Notes: generated from the sequence alone by a model not told the origin. DNA of 64,000 bases from an uncultured Chloroflexales bacterium (GCA_937902315.1 CALGUG010000059.1:558001-622000); one strand, 5' to 3'; positions 54,690-62,531 are shown, numbered from the stretch's first letter. A program made the numbers and translations.

Positions 54690-54718
54690 TTGACCCTGAC
54701 TAGCACAAATGGTATACT
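54690..54718 (+). promoter_or_regulatory. tmRNA promoter
   Basis: TTGACC (54690-54695), 17-base spacer, TATACT (54713-54718), 20 bases before the mature tmRNA 5' end. Confidence 0.85.
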
Positions 54719-54737
54719 TATAGTGACCGTAATTCTC

Positions 54738-55109
54738 GGGGATGTCTGGTTTCGACAGGGAATGAAAGTCATAAATTGCAAGTCGAGCCGCCCAGTCTCG
54801 TTAAAGGGGCACCGGCAATAACTGCCAAAAACACTTTCAAGGCCCAGCCGTCCTATCAGCTGGCCTACGCTGCTTAATTAAGTAGCGCGTTCGCCCTCAC
54901 TCACCCCGATGGTGAGGATCCGAGCGTCAACTAGTCGGGGCGCGTCTAGGGTGAGCACCTGTTAGCCTTAGACTAAGATAAACAGGTTTGCCCAAAGGCC
55001 GTTTTGCTCGTTGTATGGCCGCGGGCGAGCTAAAAACAACGAGATAAGCTTGTAGTATATTTATGACCTAGTTTTCTGGACGGGGGTTCGACTCCCCCCA
55101 TCTCCACCA
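54738..55109 (+). ncRNA. ssrA: tmRNA (SsrA)
   Basis: The 5' end GGGGATGTCTGGTTTCGACAGG pairs with the 3' end CATCTCC before an encoded ACCA; the T-arm reads GGGGGTTCGACTCCCCC. The tag frame starts at GCA 54815 and reads AITAKNTFKAQPSYQLAYAA, then TAA at 54875-54877. The tag end LAYAA fits recognition by Clp-type proteases. tmRNA frees stalled ribosomes and marks the unfinished protein for breakdown. It is one-piece, not permuted. tmRNA 3' ends are common integration sites, and accessory genes follow directly downstream. Confidence 0.96.
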
Positions 55110-55306
55110 TTTTAGAAGCTCTTTTTGTGTATTCGGCATCCTTATCACGAAAAATGACCCTCAAAACGATCTGGGGGAAATATCACCAATAGGATGTCGA
55201 ATCATCGCAAAGCCAAGCAGTTCAATGCTTGTATTTGCAAAGAAACCTAAAGACTGTGATGCTGTTGTGAGGCAGCACCACAGTTCCAACAACGAATATG
55301 CAATGA
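55110..55306. other. Gap behind tmRNA with an inverted repeat
   Basis: An imperfect inverted repeat ATTCGGCATCCT (55131-55142) / AGGATGTCGAAT (55192-55203) lies just behind the tmRNA, where recombinase arm sites would be expected if an element had integrated. No integrase gene is present in the window, so this remains a possibility only. Confidence 0.35.
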
Positions 55307-56116
55307 TCACTGCGGGCTGCGGGACATAGCGCAGCAGGCATCTCTTCCCACCGCAGGCCTTCGGGGTCGGTTCGCCAGCCGACACCAAGAGATGCAAAAC
55401 GTACCTGTATCAGCAGTGGCCTTGCCCCGCATCGCAACCATTAACCCATCAAGGGTGACCGCGACCCGCTCGTCGGTGATGTTGTGGCGCATGGTCAGGT
55501 CGCCGTTTTGGGCTTGCGCAATCAGGGCTTGGAGATCCTTTCTTGGATAGGCCGTTGCGGGTACACCAAGCCGCCGCATAAGGGCTTGTTGCACCACTTC
55601 TGGGCTCGCGGTTTGGGGACAGATATGGGCGGTGGTACGGCTGGCAAAGCGGCCACAATTCTCACAGCGCCCCAAGTTGCCGCGCGTGATCGAGATGGCG
55701 CTAATTCGGCGCTCTTGCTCCAGCGATTCGCGCACTTGCTTGGCCAGTGTGGGTAGTGCGGTGCGACCTTCAATCGCTCGCAAGGTGCGCTCGATGGCGG
55801 CATAGCCATATTGGGCATCACGCTTGGGGAGGCCCGATTTGGAGTGGGCGGGCGGTTTGAGGCCCATCTGTTGCATACGGGCAAACAGCGCCTTGGTTGC
55901 GGCTTTGGCCTGCTCATCTTCGGCCTTGGCACGCAGCGCTGCGACCCGATCCGTTTTACTGGTGATTTTGGCCTGTTCAGCTTGGGCACGCGCTAAAGCG
56001 TACACCTGCTCTAATGCCTGTTGGGCCTGCTCAGAGCTGCCGCCAAAGGCAGCCGACACCGCGCTTTGGCCCGCTTGATGACTAAAAAAGGCTCCTTGTG
56101 ATCCTTCACATGACAT
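55307..56116 (-). CDS. Hypothetical protein with a single zinc-knuckle motif, likely shortened at its end
   Basis: About 270 residues from ATG 56116, with AAAGGA upstream; the frame reaches 56221 but would then overlap the ParB gene. It is helical and charged in the first half (QAQQALEQVYALARAQAEQAK). The middle has RCENCGRFASRTTAHICP, a CxxC...HxC cluster that could bind zinc. The last 40 residues are Arg/Cys-rich and unlike the rest, as if a frameshift or junction replaced the real end. It is the last gene of the ParA/ParB block and the one nearest the tmRNA. I do not recognise the family. Confidence 0.6.
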   Translation of the reverse strand: MSCEGSQGAFFSHQAGQSAVSAAFGGSSEQAQQALEQVYALARAQAEQAKITSKTDRVAALRAKAEDEQAKAATKALFARMQQMGLKPPAHSKSGLPKRDAQYGYAAIERTLRAIEGRTALPTLAKQVRESLEQERRISAISITRGNLGRCENCGRFASRTTAHICPQTASPEVVQQALMRRLGVPATAYPRKDLQALIAQAQNGDLTMRHNITDERVAVTLDGLMVAMRGKATADTGTFCISWCRLANRPRRPAVGRDACCAMSRSPQ

Positions 56117-56157
56117 GGCATTGTATCCTTTGCTGTTCAGTGAGAGTCGGTGAGGTC

Positions 56158-57372
56158 TTAGAGAGAAGTGTGAAACGCCTGTTCGATAAGTGTGCGTGCC
56201 TCCTGTGCGATCTCGCCCCAAGGCGGCGGCAGTTCGCTGGGCGCTCGGCCTCCGCTCTGCTTACGAATGGTTGTGATTGCTCCACGCAGCTGCTCGGCCA
56301 GATCGAGCAGGCGCAAGACGGCATCGGCTCCTTCAGGCCCAAGTTCCTGTGCCTCCTCTTTCGCTTCATCATCGCTAAAATCGCTATCATCATCTCGGTT
56401 TCGCGCGCGACCAGATCGCTGACCTTCCCCTGCCGTTCGTTCGTCGATCTCCTCCAGATCGTCAAAGAGATCCTCAAGCCCAATTGCCTCACCGCTGTCG
56501 GGGTGATTGGGATCATAGATCCGGCCTTGGGCCTCGGCAATCGCCTTGGCAATCGGGTAGCCTTTCTGCTTGACCCGTCGGGCGATCCGGCGAATACGGG
56601 ATTGCAGATGCTGATCGGTTTGGATCGCTCGCGCGAGTGTGAGCTGGTCCTCATCGTCGAGGGTGCCCATCGCGCGCAGCGATGCTTCGCTTAACCTCAA
56701 TGGCCGCACCAGCTCGATCACCTGCGGGGTGAGCGCCAAGACCCGCAAGAGCTTATCGAGGCGCTCGCGTTTGATGGCCAAGCCAAGCCGATCCAAGAGC
56801 GCTTGCCATGGAATGGGCGGAGCGGTCGGTGCAAAGCCCGCTTCCTTGGTGACCGTTTCCAGCTCCAGCAGCGTATCGAGCGGCTGCTGCTCTTTGGCCA
56901 AGATTGCGTGAATGACTTCTTTCGCTCCTAACGCCAGTCCGTTTTCGGTGAGCCATGCGATCTTGAGCGCGATCGCACTATCGAGCGGGTGCAGCTCAAC
57001 CCGATGGAGGTTCTCCACCACGCGCATACTGTGGGCTACAATCGGGCTGATGGGTGGCTGCACCAAACAAGCCACCTGCTGCCAGCCTGCTGCGGTGATT
57101 GCCCGTACCCTGCGCTCTCCTGAGATGAGTCGATAGGTGCCACTCTGAAGCTGCTCCACAAGAGGCGGCTGCACAAGGTAGGGTTCGCGCTCGCTGGCGA
57201 GGCTAGCAATGAGGCCATCCAGATCGCTTGCGGCATCGCTGCGCGGATTATGAGCGGCTGGCTGAATCTCAGCGACCGCGAGCACATGCAGCTCGGGCGC
57301 TTGGACGCCTTCGGCCAGCGCCGCCGATGGCAAGCTGATATGCTGCTGCTCCTGTTTAGCGCGTCGTGCCAT
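56158..57372 (-). CDS. ParB/Spo0J-like partition protein, second copy
   Basis: 404 residues. The N-terminal ParB domain shows LHVLAVAEIQPAAHNPRSD, LISGERRVRAITAAGW (the GERR box of ParB CTPases) and MRVVENLHRVELHPLDSAIALKIAWLTE. The central helix-turn-helix region is diverged. The end is acidic then helical. It starts inside the end of the other ParB gene (17-base overlap), so it is translated in tandem. ParB proteins bind parS sites and slide as CTP clamps, working with a ParA ATPase. Two different ParB-like proteins in one operon is unusual. Confidence 0.85.
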   Translation of the reverse strand: MARRAKQEQQHISLPSAALAEGVQAPELHVLAVAEIQPAAHNPRSDAASDLDGLIASLASEREPYLVQPPLVEQLQSGTYRLISGERRVRAITAAGWQQVACLVQPPISPIVAHSMRVVENLHRVELHPLDSAIALKIAWLTENGLALGAKEVIHAILAKEQQPLDTLLELETVTKEAGFAPTAPPIPWQALLDRLGLAIKRERLDKLLRVLALTPQVIELVRPLRLSEASLRAMGTLDDEDQLTLARAIQTDQHLQSRIRRIARRVKQKGYPIAKAIAEAQGRIYDPNHPDSGEAIGLEDLFDDLEEIDERTAGEGQRSGRARNRDDDSDFSDDEAKEEAQELGPEGADAVLRLLDLAEQLRGAITTIRKQSGGRAPSELPPPWGEIAQEARTLIEQAFHTSL

Positions 57373-58564
57373 CGTCGTCGATTCCTGCGGCCTGCATACG
57401 CTCGCTCAAGTCCCGCCACAGAACGCCCAATGCTCGTGTCTGTGGCCCACTAAAGCGCCGATCGGGTAGCCCCATCACGGTGCTAAGGCAGGCTTCCAAG
57501 CCTTCGCGCAAAACCAACGCATCATCTTCAGGCCAGATCGTCGCGCTCGCTGGTGGCGGCGAGCCGCGCGACGGCGCGACCTGATCCGTAACCAAACACG
57601 CTGCTGTCCCTCCGCTTGATGTGAGCAATGGCTCATCCTCCTCATCTCGTTCCTTCTCGCTTCCCAGATCACCAGTCAGCGCATCCAAGGAAAAGCCGCC
57701 ACCCTGCTCGTTAATCCGCTCGTCAAAGCTCTTTCCAGCCGAAACGACTGGCTGCTCTAGCGGCGTATCGAGCACCTCACGCAGAGCGCTTCCGATATCG
57801 CCATCGCCCTGTTCACTGGCCTGCTCGATCAGTTCCAGCGCATCGGCTTCGTCGTGTTTGGCTAGATCGCGAAGCGTGCGTGCGCTTACATCGCGACCTG
57901 CAAGCGCATCCTGCACCGCCGCAGGCAGCTTCAAGACCGCCAGCAGCTTCTTACGAGCCGCCTCGCTCATGGAGCCAAGGCCAGCGCCTTCGAGTACCCG
58001 CTGCCAGGGCACCCGCACGCTGCCTGCACCGCTATAGATCGCCATTGATTCACACGCTGCTAATTCGCACACACGGCTTTCCAGCGCCGCGATCTGGCCG
58101 GTTGGTGTAGGGCTGTCTGCCAATAACGCCTCGGTCGCACTGCCATCCTGCCCCTGCTCGGCTTCGATGGCGCGGATCTGCTCATGCAGCCAGATGGTGT
58201 ACAAACTCTGGGCCTGCTCCAGCGGGGTCAGATCAGCCCGCTGCATGTTCTCTAACAATTGGCGCTGGCGGATGACCAGGCTACTGTGGACCTCGCTGAT
58301 CAGACAGGGCACGGCTTTGAGGCCCGCGAGCAAGGCCGCTCGACGGCGACGTGCGCCAGCGACCAGTCGGTAATGGCCATCACCAAGCGGTATCACCTCA
58401 AGCGGTTGGGTCACGCCATACACACCAACGCTTTGGGTGAGGGCGTCAAGCGCTTTTTGATCAAACTCTTGGCGCGGCTGATTGGGATCTTCGTCGATCA
58501 GGTTGGGGTCAATCTGATGCACACTGCCTACACTGAGCGCAGCAGCTTTTCGCGTTCGGGCCAT
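57356..58564 (-). CDS. ParB/Spo0J-like partition protein, first copy
   Basis: 402 residues. ParB domain: IDPNLIDEDPNQPRQEFDQKALDAL, RLVAGARRRRAALLAGLKAVPC (GARR in place of the usual GERR), RQLLENMQRADLTPLEQAQ. The centre (about 150-250) is helical with a possible helix-turn-helix. The end is low-complexity and acidic. AGAGGTG precedes the ATG. The 142-base gap to the upstream ParA gene has two 19-bp direct repeats, which could be binding sites for this protein. It is only distantly like its neighbour at 56158. Confidence 0.86.
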   Translation of the reverse strand: MARTRKAAALSVGSVHQIDPNLIDEDPNQPRQEFDQKALDALTQSVGVYGVTQPLEVIPLGDGHYRLVAGARRRRAALLAGLKAVPCLISEVHSSLVIRQRQLLENMQRADLTPLEQAQSLYTIWLHEQIRAIEAEQGQDGSATEALLADSPTPTGQIAALESRVCELAACESMAIYSGAGSVRVPWQRVLEGAGLGSMSEAARKKLLAVLKLPAAVQDALAGRDVSARTLRDLAKHDEADALELIEQASEQGDGDIGSALREVLDTPLEQPVVSAGKSFDERINEQGGGFSLDALTGDLGSEKERDEEDEPLLTSSGGTAACLVTDQVAPSRGSPPPASATIWPEDDALVLREGLEACLSTVMGLPDRRFSGPQTRALGVLWRDLSERMQAAGIDDDGTTR

Positions 58565-58615
58565 AGAACACCTCTTTCTCTGTTTGTACGGCTTGCTATC
58601 AGCATAGGTGCGTCA

Positions 58616-58668
58616 GCCCCGACAGCACAAGCACGACATGCGTTCTGTCGCCCCGACATTTCAAGCAC
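58616..58668. repeat. Two 19-bp direct repeats between parA-like and parB-like genes
   Basis: GCCCCGACANNNCAAGCAC occurs at 58616-58634 and 58650-58668, 34 bases apart. Between them CGACA-7-TGTCG (58634-58650) forms an inverted repeat. The position, just upstream of a ParB start, suits a centromere-like or autoregulatory site. The shorter word CGACATGCGT recurs at 60966-60975, in the other gap of this gene block. Confidence 0.5.
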
Positions 58669-58706
58669 TTTCCTAGTGGTTGCAGATTTCCATTACGCTT
58701 CTCTAC

Positions 58707-59522
58707 CTATGCCGCCCGTTTATCGCTCAGACCTTTTCGTACCGCTTCGATGGCAACGCGGCTGCACATGGCGCGTGTCCGTATGGCCCAGTAATCGTGA
58801 GGGTCAAGCGCACAGGGTGAGTGTCGGCCCCGACTGAGGCGGCGCAGGGCAGGCGATTCCGGCAACAGCGCGGCAATCATGTCCACAGGAAGCCGTTGAA
58901 TACAGGTCACAAAATCAGGATCAGCCAGATCCCCCTCCTGCATGCGGTTGATCACCAGCCAGGTTTGGCCAACCGAGCGCGAGACTTCAGCGCGGCGCTC
59001 CAAAATCTGAGCGGCCACATCCAAAAACAGTGGCTCAGGCGTAGCGACCAGCAAGAGCAGATCGAGCGGAATGGCAGCAAAGCGCCCCATCTGTTCAATC
59101 CCTGCCTCGTGATCAAACAGCACAATATCGTAGTGACCCGCCAAGCCTTCGAGCGAGCGCTCCAGCACACGATTGACGGTGCATTGCGACCCAAGCGGCT
59201 CCCAGTGGCCTAGTGCCAGCAGATCGAAGCCATCGGCATGGATAAGGGCTTGTGCTCCCATTTGGCGCTCGGCAAAGGCCACCCGCGTTTCATCGAGCAG
59301 GCTGGTGCCGCGTGCCAGCTCCCGCTCATAGTGCGAACGGAGTGTGCCGAGCGTTGCTACTGGTTCTATCCCCAGCAACGAACAGGTGCTCATATGAGGA
59401 TCGGCATCAATCACCAGCAGCCGCGCATCAAGGGCGATGGTGCGCAGGGCGTCGATCAGATAGGGCATCAGGGTGCTTTTGCCAGCAGAACCCTTGCCCG
59501 CTAAGGCAATAGAAAAAGACAT
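58707..59522 (-). CDS. ParA/MinD-family ATPase
   Basis: 271 residues. The P-loop is ALAGKGSAGKSTLMPYL, the deviant Walker A with the signature first Lys. Switch motifs are LLVIDADPHMST and YDIVLFDHEAGIEQM, where ParA would have D(T/C)PP. The changed DHEAG and the WLVINRMQEGD stretch bring it closer to the CooC/MinD side of the family. It probably works with the two ParB-like proteins in partition of an element. AAAGGAG lies 7 bases before the ATG. The upstream gene ends 3 bases before. Confidence 0.88.
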   Translation of the reverse strand: MSFSIALAGKGSAGKSTLMPYLIDALRTIALDARLLVIDADPHMSTCSLLGIEPVATLGTLRSHYERELARGTSLLDETRVAFAERQMGAQALIHADGFDLLALGHWEPLGSQCTVNRVLERSLEGLAGHYDIVLFDHEAGIEQMGRFAAIPLDLLLLVATPEPLFLDVAAQILERRAEVSRSVGQTWLVINRMQEGDLADPDFVTCIQRLPVDMIAALLPESPALRRLSRGRHSPCALDPHDYWAIRTRAMCSRVAIEAVRKGLSDKRAA

Positions 59523-59525
59523 CGC

Positions 59526-60167
59526 TCAACTCCTTTCGGTCAATTGAAGCGCTGAGGCGACCAGCTCTTGCCACGCCATCGGTAACGATTTAAGTGGATG
59601 CTGTTCTAGCAGCTTTGCAAGCGCAATACGGGCCTGCTGATACTCCTGCTCGTTCTGCTGATCCGCTTCCAAGAGCGCGAGCACGGCATGACCAAGCTCG
59701 CTTGGTGGCTGCTCGCCCTGCACAATCGCAGGCCCATCAAGGGCATCATCCCACTGGGCAGCAGGTACACCATAGACAAAGGGCAAGGCCAAGTCGTCGA
59801 GGTTAATGCGAACGCTGTTGTTGTCTTCTGGTTCATAGTCCGGCGCGGTTTCGCTGCGCGCAAATAGCTTGGCCACCGTGTCCACGCCCCAGATTGTGAG
59901 CACATCAGGTGCGACATCAGCGGTGGTGAGCATGATCTCGCTACGGGTGTCGACCTCGGCATTCCAGTGACAGCAGCGCCCTGCTTTTGGCAAAGGCATT
60001 TGTGAGAGCGAACAGAACGCGGGTTTGTCATCCTGCTCACGCCGATGCTGGCATCTCTCGCAGCTCTCGTTATCCGGCAACAGAAAGGCAGGGAAGCGCG
60101 TACAGCCGCTACAGGGCAAATCGTTATCAATAATCAGCCTGCGCACATGACACCATTGCAAACACAT
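59526..60167 (-). CDS. Cysteine-rich protein of unknown function
   Basis: 213 residues from ATG 60167, which lies 2 bases behind the YdjM-like stop; a TTG at 60185 is the longest alternative. The first 70 residues hold nine cysteines and three histidines (MCLQWCHVRR, CSGC, CERCQHRR, FCSLSQ, CCHW), enough for two zinc sites or an iron-sulfur cluster. The rest is acidic and helical, without a recognised domain. It sits tightly between the YdjM-like and ParA genes (3-base gap), so it belongs to the same operon. I do not recognise the family. Confidence 0.65.
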   Translation of the reverse strand: MCLQWCHVRRLIIDNDLPCSGCTRFPAFLLPDNESCERCQHRREQDDKPAFCSLSQMPLPKAGRCCHWNAEVDTRSEIMLTTADVAPDVLTIWGVDTVAKLFARSETAPDYEPEDNNSVRINLDDLALPFVYGVPAAQWDDALDGPAIVQGEQPPSELGHAVLALLEADQQNEQEYQQARIALAKLLEQHPLKSLPMAWQELVASALQLTERS

Positions 60168-60169
60168 CG

Positions 60170-60820
60170 CTACACCCATGTCCAAATCAAAATGGAGGCG
60201 ACCGCAATCGCGCTGATGGCGGCCAAGCCCTCCCCAAAACTCGAAAGCGGCTGCGGCAAGCCAAAATCCTGCTGGCTAAAGGGGTAGAGCAGCGGTACAC
60301 CTGCGGGCGTAGGTAGATCACCCAAAACATGTAAGATCTGGCCCCACGCCACCGCGAGCGGGATCACGCTCCACAAGCCAAAGCCGCTCACCCAGAGCGC
60401 GACTGTGGCCAGCAGCAACACAAAAGTGAGCGGCAGACTATGGGTCAGCCGCCGATGCCCTCCCGCTGCGGTACGGATCGCTTTCAGCAAGAGCCAACCT
60501 GCCAACTTGCCCACAACCATCCCGACCGCTGCATAGATCGCAATCCACTGAAGGGATAGCTCCAAGCCGAACGCGAGCACTAAGGCCAAGACAATGCCTG
60601 CCAGCATCATCACCAGCTGCACCCGCTGCCCGATCCAACTGTTCGGCTCATCAATATCGGGCAGCAGGGCAAGAAAAGCCGATCCTCCAATGATCGCCGT
60701 CTCAACGACCAATGGTGGAATATCGGGCAGCACAGGGAAGTGACCAGTGGCATGCAACACACGCACTAGGGCCAGCCCTCCCGTTGCTCCGATCAACATA
60801 TGACCACGCCATGAACTCAT
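60170..60820 (-). CDS. YdjM/DUF457-type membrane-bound metal-dependent hydrolase
   Basis: 216 residues with about five membrane segments. The family motifs are GHMLIGATGG, FLALLPDIDEPNSWIG, GGHRRLTHSLP and WGQILHVLGDLPTPAGVPLLYPF, with His and Asp residues able to bind metal. In E. coli, YdjM is an SOS-controlled inner-membrane protein. Its role on mobile elements is unknown. AAAGGAAAT precedes the ATG. It is the second gene of the accessory block. Confidence 0.87.
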   Translation of the reverse strand: MSSWRGHMLIGATGGLALVRVLHATGHFPVLPDIPPLVVETAIIGGSAFLALLPDIDEPNSWIGQRVQLVMMLAGIVLALVLAFGLELSLQWIAIYAAVGMVVGKLAGWLLLKAIRTAAGGHRRLTHSLPLTFVLLLATVALWVSGFGLWSVIPLAVAWGQILHVLGDLPTPAGVPLLYPFSQQDFGLPQPLSSFGEGLAAISAIAVASILIWTWV

Positions 60821-61009
60821 ACCATTTCCTTTCTGTTTGGGTTGTCAAGGGTGGATCATGTTCTACCCCTGACACGAATAGCCTGACCCTACGACATTCC
60901 GCTATCAGATGCGATACACGGACGTTTGCAGAGCGCCTGTCAGGGGGCTACCGCGTTCCACCCTCCGACATGCGTCATGCCTCCCGACATTCCGCAGCCC
61001 AACGCCGAA
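60821..61009. promoter_or_regulatory. Gap with repeated CGACAT words
   Basis: CGACATTCCGC occurs at 60891-60901 and 60984-60994, and CGACATGCGT at 60966-60975. The last word also occurs in the repeat region at 58634-58643. This points to one DNA-binding protein acting at both places. Confidence 0.4.
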
Positions 61010-61387
61010 TCAGCGTGTGCGCTCGTCGAAGATCCGTTGTACCCGTTGCAATACGTCGTCTTCGTGGTATTGGCGGGAGAGGCTTGGTGGAACACCGTTA
61101 TAGATCTCACTCCAGAGGCTTTTGTCATAGAGTTCTTGCTCGGGTGTGGTAAGCGGCTGGCCTGCCGTACGTTTCACAAAGACGGCTTTGACGTGAGGAT
61201 TGGCGACGATCTGCCCGATATGCTGCTGCACTACCCGATTAAAGCGCTGAAGCGCTTGCTCGGCCTCCAGCTTGTTCTGCGATGAACTGAGCCAGGCAAC
61301 GGTGTTGGTCGTCCAGCCGCGTCGCCAGGCATCGAGCTGTGCCCAGTCTTCCAGTTCGGTTTTTGATTTTGCTTGGGTCACGGTCAT
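61010..61387 (-). CDS. Small hypothetical protein
   Basis: 125 residues, hydrophilic and helical (ELEDWAQLDAWRRGWTTNTVAWLSSSQNKLEAEQALQRFNRVVQQH), no known domain. A strong AGGAGGA site lies 5 bases before the ATG, and codon use is like that of its neighbours, so I take it as a real gene. It is the first gene of the minus-strand block that runs to the tmRNA. Confidence 0.7.
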   Translation of the reverse strand: MTVTQAKSKTELEDWAQLDAWRRGWTTNTVAWLSSSQNKLEAEQALQRFNRVVQQHIGQIVANPHVKAVFVKRTAGQPLTTPEQELYDKSLWSEIYNGVPPSLSRQYHEDDVLQRVQRIFDERTR

Positions 61388-61707
61388 GGTGTCCTCCTGA
61401 ATACACGAATAGGTGTGCGTTTTTTGTATTCAGAGACACTACCGCTCAAGGTGTTGGATTTGTGTACGATTTTGTGAAAAAGGGAGGCAAATGGGAAAAT
61501 TCGTGGGTTATTCGCATGCAAGGGCGGTAGCATAATGACAACAGGAATTGCAGGCAACACGAAGCGAGAGAGCATATGAAATTCAGTGATGCGCTAATAC
61601 AGATCGGTTGATTATATTGGGCGAAACAGGGGATGAAGCGGGCCTATTTTGACAATCTCGAACGTTGATATGGCCTTGTAATCTCGGCAAGCACGCTACA
61701 CGGGGCT
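61388..61707. other. Intergenic region, nothing recognised
   Basis: 320 bases without repeat family copies, hairpins with T-runs, or frames with a ribosome site. It should hold the promoter of the minus-strand block starting at 61387. Confidence 0.35.
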
Positions 61708-61989
61708 GTGGTATTAGCGACACTCAACCATGAGCAGATCGATCTGCGAGAGGCCGGAAACTACGCGGGCACCTGCATGCCACAAAAGTCTGGTACGACA
61801 TCCAAGGTGGCTGAGTTTGTGATGTACGGTACCCTGAGCGATGCCCAGTTTCAACGGCTCATTGACAAGATTGAGGAGCAGGCACTGGCGGTAATGAGGC
61901 ATGGCAATCGCATCGCTGCTTGGCCATTAAGCGGGTCGGGGATCAGGCTATCTTGGGTTAGGAAGCGGCCCAAACTGGGATTAGAGTAG
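61708..61989 (+). CDS. Possible shortened gene whose end runs into an RHS fragment
   Basis: A 93-codon frame from GTG 61708. Residues 1-70 (HEQIDLREAGNYAGTC, LSDAQFQRLIDKIEEQALAVM) look like protein sequence. The last 23 codons are the antisense of a displaced RHS-core fragment (61918-62008) and so cannot be the original end. No ribosome site is clear. It may be a gene cut by the recombination that placed the RHS piece here, or no gene at all. Confidence 0.3.
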   Translation: MVLATLNHEQIDLREAGNYAGTCMPQKSGTTSKVAEFVMYGTLSDAQFQRLIDKIEEQALAVMRHGNRIAAWPLSGSGIRLSWVRKRPKLGLE

Positions 61990-62008
61990 CGAGCACGCAG
62001 ATAGAGCA
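61918..62008 (-). pseudogene. Displaced RHS-core fragment
   Basis: 91 bases that match 63334-63424 of the RHS gene with 5 differences, in the same orientation. On the minus strand it still encodes LYLRARYSNPSLGRFLTQDS and LIPDPLNGQA, the conserved end of the RHS core, but has no start or toxin part attached. It lies just downstream of the immunity candidate, the classic place for remnants of older toxin tips. Confidence 0.85.
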
Positions 62009-62039
62009 AACTACATATTTATACTCTGAAAAAGAGGAT

Positions 62040-62435
62040 TTATTCCATAATAGCTAATCCGGTCAAATAAATTATAGTTGATATCCCACTTGCAAGTATG
62101 ATTCCGTAAAAGACTTTTTCAGGAAGAAACAAAGCGGCCAAAAGAAATACCGCCATCAATATTATAATCATGAGCGTTTCAAGCCTTTTATTTTCAGATT
62201 GGGCATAGCCTCTACCTTTTATTTTTATATTGATGATATGTTCAACAAACATGAACACACCTAATACTATTCCAGATAGAATTGCAGGAATAAGTATATA
62301 CAATGGCAGTTCTAAATAGACTATAACCAAGTATGTACAGACAGAACACACGAAAATAAATATAGCGGCCCATATTCTATTTGTCATCGCAGTAAATACC
62401 TTTCTCAGATGATATACGAGATTTATTATCTTCAC
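62040..62435 (-). CDS. Four-helix membrane protein, candidate immunity protein of the RHS toxin
   Basis: 131 residues with four hydrophobic segments: IWAAIFIFVCSVCTYLVIVYL, LYILIPAILSGIVLGVFMFV, TLMIIILMAVFLLAALFL and VFYGIILASGISTIIYLTGL. It follows the RHS toxin gene by 96 bases in the same direction. Its DNA is clearly more AT-rich than the neighbouring genes, as often for acquired toxin-immunity cassettes. A small membrane protein directly behind an RHS tip is the usual position of an immunity gene. The family is not recognised, so this is an inference from position and topology. Confidence 0.68.
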   Translation of the reverse strand: MKIINLVYHLRKVFTAMTNRIWAAIFIFVCSVCTYLVIVYLELPLYILIPAILSGIVLGVFMFVEHIINIKIKGRGYAQSENKRLETLMIIILMAVFLLAALFLPEKVFYGIILASGISTIIYLTGLAIME

Positions 62436-62477
62436 TCACTTACTTTTAAGACACACAATAGTCTAAAGACTTACTGT

Positions 62478-62515
62478 TATGCCTATACAAGAATGTTTAT
62501 TCTTGTATAGGCATA
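62478..62515. terminator. Perfect 17-bp hairpin between RHS and immunity genes
   Basis: TATGCCTATACAAGAAT-GTTT-ATTCTTGTATAGGCATA, extended by four more pairs (ACTG/CAGT) after one bulged base. It lies 17 bases behind the RHS stop codon. There is no long T-run on the minus strand, so it may protect the RHS transcript end or lower read-through rather than be a standard terminator. Confidence 0.6.
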
Positions 62516-62531
62516 CAGTGTCATTTTTAGA

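Noticed and set aside
54871..54882. TTAATTAAGT word similar to the FMN reductase/hemF palindrome
   Set aside because: It is the stop region of the tmRNA tag frame, so its sequence is explained by the RNA.
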